Positions 29,423 through 38,790 of a stretch of DNA of 64,000 nucleotides are shown here, one piece after another; position 1 is the first letter of the stretch; each line of letters starts with the position of its first letter. This stretch comes from Tenrec ecaudatus (taxonomy: Eukaryota > Chordata > Mammalia > Afrosoricida > Tenrecidae). Position numbers and translations under genes: made by a program. Location of the stretch: contig NC_134546.1 of NCBI RefSeq assembly GCF_050624435.1, positions 15,213,001 to 15,277,000 on the forward strand, in the 5' to 3' direction. Below the pieces are notes generated by a model. It was not told where the DNA came from. It searched no databases and saw only the letters and a program-made list of their open reading frames with translations.

Positions 29423-29612
29423 CAGCGGTTCTCAACCTGTGGGTCCCGACCCCTTTGGGGGTCGAACGACCCTTTCACAGGGGTCGCCCAATTCATATCA
29501 GTAGTAAAATGAAAGTGATGAAGTAGCAATGAAAATAACTTTATGGTTGTGGGGGCACCACAACAGGAGGAGCTGTGGAAAAGGGTCGCAGCATCAGGGA
29601 GGTTGAGAATGT
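29423..29612. mobile_element. SPIN-type hAT element, short internally deleted copy
   Basis: The left terminus CAGCGGTTCTCAACCTGTGG is intact, followed by CCCCTTTGGGGGTCGAACGA and CCTTTCACAGGGGTCGCCCA. The right end reads GGAGGTTGAGAATGTG, so the last bases of the terminal inverted repeat are mutated. At about 190 bp it is a MITE-sized derivative without coding sequence. Confidence 0.85.
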
Positions 29613-30060
29613 GAAGGAAATGCCCGAGCTTTCCTTGTGCTCTTGTGCTCCTCCCTCCGCTTCATCAACCCATCCATTTTACGACCATCTATCAGCATAT
29701 GCCTTTGCCGGTGGTCACACACCATATTGGCTCCTGTTACCACCACACTTCCTGTTTCAAGGTTCATGCTCTTTACGGTCAGACAAGTGCTTCTGTTCTG
29801 CAAGTCTTTCAACTACCAGCAACACTACCTAATTGTGTACTGCATGCAGCCGATGCTCTGTGGGGGAGCTGTTGGTTGCATGCTGGGAACGAAATACTCG
29901 CTCAATGAGGAAGCAGGGCCCAATTGGAGCGGAGTGGTACCCATGTAGCTGTCAGGGCACGCACTCAGTGTCTGCTACCTGCTCAGTACTTTGCAGTTAC
30001 AAACTCAGCTAAGTTCATAACAGCCTTCAGAGATGTGTGCCACATGAGCCCAGATGTGGA
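29613..30060. other. No recognised feature
   Basis: Several overlapping short frames exist on both strands, none with a family motif. Confidence 0.4.
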
Positions 30061-30061
30061 G

Positions 30062-30430
30062 TTTTTCCCCCAAAACCATTTTATCGGGAGCTAATACAGA
30101 GATCAAATCATCCACAGTTCAATCACTAGTGTACAAGCAGTAATGTGCAATTGCTACCATAATCTGCTTCAAAGCAATCAGCTGCCTTTCCTCTCCTCCC
30201 CACTAGACCCCCAGGAACTCTTCTATCACTTGTTGTCTCCATAGGTCCATCAATCCTGGATTTCATATACAGAAAAACATGTAACAGCAATTCAAGAGGG
30301 CTGCCCCCAATGACAAAGTACATCAGAGATAAACTCCAATAAGGGGGGAAAGCCACACACAGAGAGAACATGTTTTAAGCCAGATCAGGCCCTACGTGGA
30401 TCGGAGGGGGCAATCAAGTGACAAGGTTTG
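30062..30430 (-). repeat. LINE 3'-UTR-like fragment, antisense, separate subfamily
   Basis: It opens CCAAAACCATTTTATCGGGA then GCTAATACAGAGATCAAATC, the complement of a LINE 3' end distinct from the dominant family (which has TTTTATTGGGGGCTC). The 55-bp insertion at 62303-62357 appears to be the same or a close subfamily. Confidence 0.5.
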
Positions 30431-30639
30431 AGCCATTCAATTCAGGTCTGTCATTCTGATCTCCTATGAGTTCCTCTCCAATGCACCCTGCTAAGTAGCT
30501 TATTCCCATCCCTCTGTTGTGGATAGAAGGAACACCGGAGGCTTATTTCCTGTGTGAATCTCACAAATGTATCTTGGGAGCCCACTGTTCTCCATAGCCT
30601 TTTGCAAACCAGAATCTCACAATCACGTGGACTTGGTTG

Positions 30640-30740
30640 ACATCTCCACATGAGGAAATGTGTGGCACAGAGAAGGGATGAGGCTTGTCTGAGGTGCTAC
30701 AACTCGGAATGGTCAGAGTCAGGGCTCTCACCCAGTCTTC
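30640..30740 (-). repeat. MIR-like ancient SINE, antisense
   Basis: ACATGAGGAAATGTGTGGCA, CAGAGAAGGGATGAGGCTTG and CAGAGTCAGGGCTCTCACCC match the complement of MIR in order. Confidence 0.55.
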
Positions 30741-30759
30741 GCACTTTTAGCCCTCGCGT

Positions 30760-31365
30760 CCCACTTCTGCTTCCTGGTGTTCAGTTAGTGGTGGCAATGG
30801 AGCCAGTCACATTGCGACGATTGTACAAATTCTCCTTGGAGGCAGCTGCGTTCTTTCCCAAGCGAGGTTACTCAGCTTGCCTATGAGCCCTGGTCAGGAG
30901 CCTCCAGGATGCCAGCACTCAAGCCCTCCAGTCTGTTGTGGGCAGATTTGGTTCTTAGCCATCCTTCGCCATGGAATGATACTCAGCGTGCCGGCCCGCG
31001 CCATTCCTGTCCTATCAGCCGCAGCAACATTTCCTGTTAGGCCGCAGCCCCAACAGTACCAGGGCTGTAGCCTTTTCTTCATTGAAAGGAAAACCTCTAT
31101 GGTCAGACACGGCTGTGCACAGAGCTCTACCTGCTGATACTGGTTTGGAGGCTTTGGCGCATTTTATTTTCTAGCATCTGGCCACAAACCCTTTTGCAGA
31201 GCTAACTATTGTCTAGCATATTGTCACAGAACATTTTCCACGGTCTATGCATCCACATACACACTATACACACACAAGCATATGGTAGTGTTGCTAGGCG
31301 CCCTCAAGGCAAGCCTGTGGGGTGTGTGTGTGTGTACACACACACATATGTACTTATCATACAGT
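30760..31365. other. No recognised family; palindromic GT/AC run inside
   Basis: At about 31322-31347 a GT run turns into an AC run around GTAC, a near-perfect inverted repeat. Otherwise ordinary sequence. Confidence 0.45.
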
Positions 31366-31369
31366 CTCA

Positions 31370-31490
31370 GGATGGTATAAATGGTTAAATTGCTTGCATG
31401 TTAAGGGAAAAGTTGGAGGTTAGAGTCCACTCAGAGGTGCTGCAGAAGAAAGTCCTGGCAGTCTACTTAGGAATAAGAGACTGTTGAAAA
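31370..31490 (+). repeat. Weak AfroSINE-like fragment
   Basis: Only a partial tRNA-like half is recognisable: TAAATGGTTAAATTGCTTGC, then GAGGTTAGAGTCCACTCAGA. Confidence 0.35.
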
Positions 31491-31593
31491 ATAGAAAAGT
31501 GTTCTATTTTGTATACACATATAAACACACTCATGATGGAGCCCTGGTGGCATAGTGGTTCCGAGCTAAGCTGTGATCCTCATGATTGGCAGT

Positions 31594-32092
31594 CGAGATG
31601 GGCAACGTTTATTGTACCAGCATGGCCAATGAACCCATGTGGGATTAACTGAAGGGCGGAGAGATAAATGGCAGGACGGAGAGATAAGAGGCTTGGCGAG
31701 CCTCTCCTCTCTTGTCTCTTGCTCTCTGATCATCGGGCCAGTGTGCAGCTGCCTTGCTTGTTCTGTGCCTTCAATTTTCAAGCTACACTACCTGTTGGAC
31801 CCCTGACCCATGGACTGTGTTGCTGTAATTTGAGGTTCCTTCAAGACATACTTCGCCACGGTACTGGAATTTACATCTCTGAGCTGGAGACTGTGGCACC
31901 CTGTCATCTGGCTGACTGTTGTGACCTGACTTGCTGTTTGCGGTCTGTGCCCGGATAGGCTGAATTGCTCTACAGAGGACTACCCGGTGGCCCTAAAGAC
32001 TTGAAGGACTGCCAGTGTCTCACAGCTGTCTCACGGGAGTGAGTTGCACTGAGCCAATTGTACTGCTTTATAATTTTATTACCTGTTTATTT

Positions 32093-32153
<61 letters not shown>

Positions 32154-32197
32154 TTAGCGTTCTGGTTTTGTTTCTCTAGAGAACCCTGCCTAACACA
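31594..32197 (+). mobile_element. Solo LTR (family A), 604 bp, with 5-bp TSD
   Basis: GCAGT occurs at 31589-31593 and 32198-32202. The element between starts CGAGATGGGC (expected TG, mutated) and ends TGCCTAACACA. The ending GTTTCTCTAGAGAACCCTG resembles MaLR-type LTR ends. A (AT)n run lies near its 3' end. No internal retroviral coding region is present. Relatives are at 40564 and 55932. Confidence 0.72.
32097..32149. repeat. (AT)n microsatellite inside the solo LTR
   Basis: About 26 uninterrupted AT units; the copy at 55932-56458 has only TATATAAATAAATATATAT at the same place, so the run expanded after insertion. Confidence 0.95.
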
Positions 32198-32314
32198 GCA
32201 GTAAAAAACCACCAGCAGCTCTGAGGGAGAAACTCTGAGCTTCCTGGTCCCTTAAACAGTTACAGTCTCAAAATCCCACAGGGGCTCCCTATGAGTCAGC
32301 TTGACTAGATGTCA

Positions 32315-32454
32315 GTGAGCTTGGTGATGTTGTCGAGTGTGTGTTGGACTGCTAACACAACGTTGGCAGTTCAAATCCAACAGCCACTCCTTGGGAGAAA
32401 GATGAGGCTATTTACTCCTGTAAATATTTACAGCCTTGGTCACGCTGTATAGGA

Positions 32455-32460
<6 letters not shown>
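32315..32460 (+). repeat. AfroSINE, sense
   Basis: GGACTGCTAACACAACGTTG, GCAGTTCAAATCCAACAGCC and CACGCTGTATAGGACAG are preserved. It ends directly in a (GT)n run. Confidence 0.78.

Positions 32461-32500
<40 letters not shown>
32457..32500. repeat. (GT)n microsatellite
   Basis: About 22 uninterrupted GT units follow GGACA at the end of the SINE. Confidence 0.96.
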
Positions 32501-32502
<2 letters not shown>

Positions 32503-32504
32503 GC

Positions 32505-33235
32505 TAGCTTAGGGGTGGGGCTGGGGGGGTGTCCCTCCCATGCCTGCAAAGACGGGGGGAGGGTGTCCGTCCCATGCCTGCAAAGACCCTCATAAAGGAG
32601 GTTGGAAAGACATCAGGCAACCATTGGACACCTATGAAGACCCCAAACTGAGCATGCTCATACTCAAGGCCCCAGCCAGATGGGAGGTACACATGGATGC
32701 CCAAAATAGGCCCAGGCTCATGATTCCACCCTAGTGGGCTTAATTCAGCCAATGGAGTCAACCAATACCTTCAACTATGCCTCCCCAGCCAAAGGTTTGA
32801 AATATCATGGCTGTGGGAAGGCCAGACTCTCTCTTACGCTGCTCCTGTTCAGAGACAGGGGGAGAGGGAGGGGCAAGGTCTCTCTCCCCTGCAAGAGTGC
32901 ACATGGGGCAGCTCCGGGCCTACCGAGGACCCATAGCCTCTGACTCACATGCTCTTCGCCTCTAAGGTTCTTGAGCTTCTGGCGTCCCGGAATCCACACC
33001 CCATAGTTCTGCGCTTGTGGGTGCTCTCTTCCACCTGGTTGTTTGTGTCTGCTTTTGAACCCCAGCTCGGCTTCCCCATGATTTGACATGCTTCCCAGGA
33101 AGACTGTGTACCCTTCTGAGACTGTTAAACCTGAAACTTGTCCTTCATAAAAACCCACTTGGATCACACAATGTGCTTCTGTGTGAATTCTTTCAGTGTG
33201 CAAAGCAAAGAACCAAGGCATTATGCACTCCAGAA
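32505..33235 (+). repeat. Possible unassigned LTR
   Basis: This G+C-rich stretch has a short direct repeat (GTGTCCCTCCCATGCCTGCA / GTGTCCGTCCCATGCCTGCA) and CTTCATAAAAACCCACTTGG as a possible polyadenylation region. It is followed by TGTGCTTCTGTGTGAATTC. The order resembles retroviral LTRs, but I could not read TG/CA ends or a duplication. Confidence 0.3.
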
Positions 33236-33239
33236 ATAC

Positions 33240-33270
33240 CGATCGATCTATCGATCTATCTATCTATATT
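33240..33270. repeat. (CTAT)n/(CGAT)n microsatellite
   Basis: ATCGATCTATCGATCTATCT is followed by further CTAT units; about seven tetranucleotide units. Confidence 0.9.
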
Positions 33271-33369
33271 ACTTGTATAGATTATTCAAACATTTCTAAT
33301 ATTACTGATGATCATCACATGGGGACGTTCATAGGAAAGACTTCTATGTGGACAAAAGCTATACTTTGT

Positions 33370-33547
33370 TGGGTTCATGAGGGAGGAAGGGGAAGTGGGG
33401 GGAAAATGAGCTGATGCCAGGGGCTTACATGGAGAGAAAATGTGTTGAGAATGATAAGGCTAACGAATGTACAAATGTGCTTTATACAATTGATGGATGT
33501 ATGGATTGTGATAAGAGTTGTATGAGCCCCCAATAAAATGATTTTTA
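33370..33547 (+). mobile_element. LINE 3'-end family, 178-bp sense copy with 16-bp TSD
   Basis: AAAAGCTATACTTTGT is present, perfectly repeated, at 33354-33369 and 33548-33563. The insert ends with CCCAATAAAATGATTTTTAA. The perfect duplication implies a recent event. Confidence 0.92.
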
Positions 33548-33610
33548 AAAAGCTATACTTTGTCAACAATAAAAAGAAAACAGCAACTTCATCTTTTTAA
33601 AAGGCACTTC

Positions 33611-34683
33611 ACCTTATAGAGGTCTAAATACAGGCATGTACATATGTAAATATATTTACATGTGATGGTGGATAGATAGATCTATGTGCACATATTTATA
33701 GGTTTAGTATTAAGGTAGCAGATGAACATTGGGCCTCTACTCAAGTACTCGCTCAATGCAAGAACACTTTGTTTTATTAACCTGGCATTCTATGACGCTC
33801 ATCTTCCCAGTACAATTGCTGAAGACAAAGCAGGTGCATAAGCAAATGTGGTGAGGAAAGCTGATGATACCCGGCTATCAAAAGAGATAGCATCTGGGGT
33901 CTTAAAGGCTTCAAGATAAACAAGTGGCCATCTAGCTGAGAAGTAACAAAGCCCACATGGAAGAAGAACACTAGCCCTTGTGATCATGAGGTGTCGTTGA
34001 TAGGATCAGGTATCAGGCATCAAAGACCCTGAATGAAAAATCATATCATTGTGAATGAGGGGAGTGCAGAGTGGAGATCCAAAGCCCATCTTTAGGCAAA
34101 TGGGCATCCCCTTACAGAAGGGTCACAGGGAGGAGATGAGCCAGTCAGGGTACAGTGTAGCAAGAATGAATTATAAAACTTTCCTCTAGTTCCTAAATGC
34201 TTCATCTCCCCTATTATCATGACTCCAATTCTACCTTACAAATCCAGTTAGACCAGAGCATGTACACTGGTACAGATAAGAGCTGGAAACAGGGAATCCA
34301 GGACAGATAACCCCCTCAAGACCAATATTGAGAGTAGCCATACCAGGAGGGGAAGGGGAAGGTGGGGGGGCAAGGGGGGAGCCCATCACTATGATCTACC
34401 TATAAACCCCTCCCAGAGGGACAGACAACAGAAAAGTGGGTAAAGGGAGACGTTGGTCAGTGTAAGACATGAAAAAAATATTATAAATTATCAAGGGTTC
34501 ATGAGGGAAGAAGTGTGGGGGAGGGAGGGAGAAAAATGAGGAGCTGATCCCAAGGGCTCAAGTAGAAAGCAAATGTTTTGAGAATGATGATGACAACAAA
34601 TGTACAAATGTGCTGGACACAATGGATGGATGGATGATTGTGATAAGAGCTAATATGAGCCCCCAATAAAATGATTTTTTTTA
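33611..34683 (+). mobile_element. LINE 3'-end family, 1073-bp sense copy with 12-bp TSD
   Basis: AAAAGGCACTTC flanks the element at 33599-33610 and 34684-34695. The body contains GGCCATCTAGCTGAGAAGTA, AGCCCATCTTTAGGCAAATG, TCAGGGTACAGTGTAGCAAG, then CAATAAAATGATTTTTTTTA. No ORF2 sequence is present, so the family's 3' UTR is at least this long. Confidence 0.92.
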
Positions 34684-34965
34684 AAAAGGCACTTCCCCCG
34701 TGAAGATGGATGGATGGCAAATAAGCACCTGGAAAGATGCTCAACATCCGTAGACATCCAGGAAGTACACATTCAAATCACAAGGAGTCGCCACCTCTCA
34801 CCTATGAGACTGTACAACACGACAGAGCTGCCCTTTCCCCGGGAGTCTGTGGTGTAGAGGATGGAGACTCATACGTAGCTGGTGGAGAGACATGTGGAAA
34901 ATAGTACAGCCCCTTAGGAAAAGAGCTTGGCAGGGTTTTTCTTTGTTGTTTTGTTTTTAATGAAG

Positions 34966-34970
<5 letters not shown>

Positions 34971-35022
<52 letters not shown>
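34971..35022. repeat. (AC)n microsatellite, about 26 units
   Basis: An uninterrupted CA run lies inside the old L1 fragment. Confidence 0.97.
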
Positions 35023-35023
<1 letters not shown>

Positions 35024-35529
35024 CAGCCATTTCACCCTTCGGTATTTGCCTACAAGAAATGATACTCTATGTCCTAACAAAGGATCATGCACGAATGCCC
35101 ATAGCAGTTTTAAAAAATAATAGTCAACAATAAAATACAAATAATAGTTGGAAGCAATAGCAGAAATCAGCAGGTGGATGGATACATAAACTATGTATAT
35201 TTATATAATCAAACAATGCAGCAATTAATAAACAAAGAACGAGCCTTTCAAATTAACTATGCTGAGTGAAGAAATCAAATGAAAGAATACATATGCTGTC
35301 TGACTCACTGCTGTAAAATTCTTGATATTACAAACGGACCTCTAGTGAGAGGCAACAGGATGGCAATTTCCTGGGCCTAAGGAAGGGTTGAGGGAAAGGA
35401 GGGTGGGTGACAGGGAACACAATGGGGAAATGAGCTTTGGGTTCCCATCTGTACTCTGGAGATTATTCCATGGGTGCGGATCTGGGTCAGCGCAGCAGAT
35501 TTCCACCTCAACTAGGGGGTTTAGTGCGT

Positions 35530-36290
35530 GTGCACCGTACCTCTCCCAAACTGTTTAAAGACATCGCAGTGGGCAAACACGAAGGCAAATGGCCTTTCTA
35601 AAGTATTAAAAAGCAAAGATGTCACTTTGATGGCAAAAGTATGTTTGACCCAAGTCATGGTATTTCTATTCATCTCACCCACATGCCAGAGCAGGACAAC
35701 GGAAATGTAAGGCCAGCGTGGGGAGGGAGGGGAAAATGAGGAGCTGATCCCAAGGGCTCAGTAGAAAGCAAATGTTTTGAGAATGATGATGACAACAAAT
35801 GTACAAATGTGCTTGACAGAGTGGATGTGTGTATGGATTGTGATAAGAGCCCTCAATAAAATGATTTTTTTAAAAAAGAAAGAAAATGTAAGACCACAGA
35901 AGAGTGGGCACATTTGAATGACAGCATTGGCAAAGGACACCGAAAGCACCATGCGAGCACATTTGGGCTGGAAGTATGGCCAGGATGCTCCTTAGAAATG
36001 CGAAGCATCCAATATGTTATCAGGAGGAGCCAGCGTCTGGAGAAAGACATTATACTTGATGAAGTCGGGGGCCCATGAGAGAGAGGAAAGCCTTCCACGA
36101 GATGGATGGACAGACCGGCTGCAGCAGTGGGCTCAGATCGAGGACTGATGGTGAGGATCGTGCAGGACCTGGTCGTGCTGAGCTCTGATTTCCCCAGGGC
36201 TGCTACGAATCCGAAGCTACTCAGCGGCATCCAGCAACAGCAAGAAACAGTGCGCTGCTTTGCAGGATCTGCCAGACACAAATCCAGGTA
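35530..36290 (+). mobile_element. RTE-class LINE 3' fragment, sense, interrupted
   Basis: Pieces 35530-35711 and 35884-36290 join. The first encodes LSKVLKSKDVTLMAKVCLTQ and the second carries the degraded C-terminal region (ATATGTTATCAGGAGGAGCC, TCTGGAGAAAGACATTATAC). A 172-bp LINE 3'-end copy splits it. Confidence 0.83.
35712..35883 (+). mobile_element. LINE 3'-end family, 172-bp sense copy with 9-bp TSD
   Basis: AAATGTAAG occurs at 35703-35711 and 35884-35892. The insert ends CTCAATAAAATGATTTTTTT and an A-rich tail. It sits inside an RTE fragment, so it is younger. Confidence 0.9.
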
Positions 36291-36395
36291 ACGTGAGGGG
36301 AGGAGTCCCAATCCTCTCGGCATTCTTGGGAGGCTGTTCCAGAAGTCAGCAGGCTTTAAAGCAGGGGTGAGGAATATCTGGCCTCTGGATCATAA

Positions 36396-36396
<1 letters not shown>

Positions 36397-36422
<26 letters not shown>
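36397..36422. repeat. (AC)n microsatellite
   Basis: About 13 CA units immediately precede the tail of an antisense AfroSINE. Confidence 0.93.
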
Positions 36423-36424
<2 letters not shown>

Positions 36425-36427
<3 letters not shown>

Positions 36428-36624
36428 AACTCACTGCCATCGAGCCATTCTGGCTCATGGAGATCCACTAGGACAGAGTAGACCTGCCCCTGTGGGTTTC
36501 TGAGACTATAACACTTTATGGAAGTAGAAAGTCCTGTCTTTCTCCCAAGAAGCAGCTGGTAGTTTTGAACTGCTGACCTTGTGCTTAGCAGTCCACCATC
36601 TAGCCACTCTGCCACCAGGGCTCC
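36425..36624 (-). repeat. AfroSINE, antisense, well preserved
   Basis: AACTCACTGCCATCGAGCCA, ACAGAGTAGACCTGCCCCTG, TTGAACTGCTGACCTTGTGC and GCCACCAGGGCTCC are all present. Confidence 0.92.
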
Positions 36625-36699
36625 TCATGGGCCGTATAAGGTTCTAGACATTAGCAGACCAGTTATGACTCATCAAAGAAAAGCCGTTCCAGCCATTAT

Positions 36700-37900
36700 C
36701 TTGCTTGCATTAGGTGTGTCGAGTCGGGTCGGGCTCATAGTGACCTGGAACACAAGAGAAGGAAACACTGCCCCGTCCGGCTCCATCCTCACAGTGGTTT
36801 TATGTTTGGGCCCATCGTGCAGCCACTGTGTCCGTCTCATCAGGAGCCTTCCTCGTTTCCCCGCTCCTCTGCTTTATCGAGCATCATGCCCTTCTTCAGG
36901 GACTCGTCTATCTTGACGCATCCAAAGTATCTTTGCCTGATCTTTTGACGATCTGTGGTCCTTCCAATATTCTTCACCAGCATCGTAAATCAAATGCATC
37001 CATTCTTCTTTGGCCTTCCTTCTTCAATTTTCAACGTTAACATGTATGTGAAGCAGCAGAAAATACCATGCTTGGGTCAGGTGCACCGTAACCCTCAAGA
37101 TAGCATCCTTGCTTTTCAACACTTTAAAGAAGTCTTGTGCAGCAGATTTACCACATGCAATGCTTACCTGTTTGTTACCTATTTGTCCATTTTTGAGGGG
37201 TTTGTTTTTCTTTACACTGAGTTGTAATCCATACCGAAAGCTGTCGTTCTTGATCTTCATCAGCAAGTGCTTCAAGTCCTCCTCATTTCCAGCAGCCAGG
37301 TGGTGTCATCTGCATGCCTTAGGTTGCTAAGAAGTTTTCCTCTAATCCTGATGCTCATATGATCCAGATCCTCTGATGCTTTGCTCAGAGGTCTGAGGAA
37401 AGGAAGCAACCCTGACACGTACCTTTCCTGATTGCCATCCATGCAGTGTGCCCTCGTTCTGTTTGCCCAACTGCCCCTTGACCCAGGCCCAAGTTCTTCA
37501 TGAACACAGAGAAGTGCTCTGCTCTTCCCAGTCTTCGCAAGGCCATCCATCGCTGTTACCACCCATACAGTCGACATGCCTTTGTGCGGTCAATGGAACA
37601 CAAATAAACCGCTTTCTGGTGTTCTCTGCTTTGAGTCGAGATCCGTCTGACATCAGCAATGATGCCCCTTGTCCCATGTCCTCTTCTGAATCCAGCCTGA
37701 ACCTCTGACAGCTCCCTGCCAATGTGCTGTGGTCACCGTTCTTGCACCGTTTGCAGCACAACTTTACTTGCATGGATATCAAGGATATCGTTCAATCATT
37801 TGAACATTCTGTTGGGTCATTTTTCTTTGGAATGGGCATAACTGTGGCTCTTTTCCAGTTAGTTGGCCCAGTATCAGAGACAGGTTAATCAACTTGTTGA
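36700..37900 (-). mobile_element. RTE-class LINE, 1.2-kb antisense remnant with RT motif
   Basis: The complement encodes, in broken frames, reverse transcriptase sequence ending NLRHADDTTWLLEMRR (HADD at the position of the catalytic YADD). Next come KNDSFRYGLQLSVKKNKPL and DFFKVLKSKDAILRVTVHLT. The + strand has TTGCTTTTCAACACTTTAAA and ACCATGCTTGGGTCAGGTGC. It is the longest single RTE stretch in the window; stops and the H for Y change rule out activity. Confidence 0.88.
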
Positions 37901-38204
37901 TGTGGATTTGGGACATGCAACGAGTGTGCCGGTTTCAAACCTGAATCTGACAGTGTGCAGAGAGTGGAAATGCAAGGTTCTGCTTGGAATCGCGAGAAAA
38001 TAAATGAGCTGAAGTTGCAGGAAAGTTGACCACCAAAGGAGGGCATGCGAATTTTATAAAGAGAAGTTACAGTTCAGAGAGCGCCAGGGTGTCGAGAGAG
38101 TGGAAGCAATAATCGCAGACTATTCATTCCAGAAGTATGTGTCACGCATCGAGGATGGATTTGTAGCTGTCAGGAGGAATAGAGCGACCCCTTCATTCAT
38201 TCAT

Positions 38205-38600
38205 CCCACAAGCTAGCCAGGTGCCATTGACTTGCTTCCATCTCACGGTGATGCAGTGTGGGAAAGAGTGAACTGTGCTCCAAGAATTTTCAATGATGGA
38301 ATGTTTATTTTTTAAAATCATTTTATTGGGGACTCATATAACACTTATCACAATCCACCCAGCCATCCATTGTGTCAAGCACATTTGTACATTTTTTGCC
38401 ATCATCATTCTCAAAACATTTTCTTTCTACCTGAGTCCTTGGTATCAGCTCCTCATTAATGACGGAATATTTAGAAGTAAACTGACTGATCCTCCTTCCA
38501 GGGACCTCTGGGTGGGCGTAAGCCTTCATCCTTTCAGTTTGTGCCCGAGTGCCTTCACCATTTGCATCACCGAGGCTTTCCATTCATTCAACTTGACCAT
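38205..38600 (-). repeat. AfroSINE-like antisense copy, split by a LINE 3' end
   Basis: CAGGTGCCATTGACTTGCTT and AGTGAACTGTGCTCCAAGAA lie on the left; TTTAGAAGTAAACTGACTGA and CTTCCAGGGACCTCTGGGTG lie on the right of the insertion. It is diverged but in the right order. Confidence 0.6.
38307..38457 (-). mobile_element. LINE 3'-end family, 151-bp antisense copy with 15-bp TSD
   Basis: AATGATGGAATGTTT (38292-38306) and AATGACGGAATATTT (38458-38472) flank it, with two differences. The insert opens with the complement of the tail (AAAATCATTTTATTGGGGAC) and stops at ATCAGCTCCTCATT. Confidence 0.9.
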
Positions 38601-38649
38601 GGTTATTAGCGGGGCTTATTCACTGTTAGGTGAATAAGACAGGCAAAAA

Positions 38650-38790
38650 CAAGACAAAACCCAAACTCACTGCCATCAATCAATTCTAACTCCTAGCCAC
38701 CCTATAGGACAGGATATAACTGCCTCTGTGGGTGTCTGGGACTGGAGTAGAAACCCCCAAGACATGCAAGGAGCCCATTACTATGGCGCT
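38650..38790 (-). repeat. AfroSINE, antisense, internally deleted
   Basis: ACCCAAACTCACTGCCATCA, CCCTATAGGACAGGATATAA, then GGAGTAGAAACCCC and AAGGAGCCC. The tRNA-like half is mostly lost. Confidence 0.78.

Larger units (their letters stand above)
31543..32315 (+). repeat. AfroSINE split by an LTR insertion
   Basis: The 5' half (GGAGCCCTGGTGGCATAGTG) ends at 31593. The 3' half resumes at 32203 with AAAAAACCACCAGCAGCTCT and ends near GAGTCAGCTTGACTAGATG. The 609 bases between are a solo LTR plus a 5-bp duplication, so the SINE is older than the LTR. Confidence 0.88.
33275..35440 (+). mobile_element. Old L1 ORF2/3' fragment, broken by two younger insertions
   Basis: Host pieces are about 33275-33369, 33548-33610 and 34684-35440. 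After removal of the insertions the order follows the mammalian L1 ORF2 end: AAAAGGCACTTC, AGCACCTGGAAAGATGCTCA, ACATGTGGAAAATAGTACAG, CCATTTCACCCTTCGGTATT, then TGCCCATAGCAGTTTTAAAA. Indels destroy the frame. A CA run at 34971-35022 sits inside it. Confidence 0.75.
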
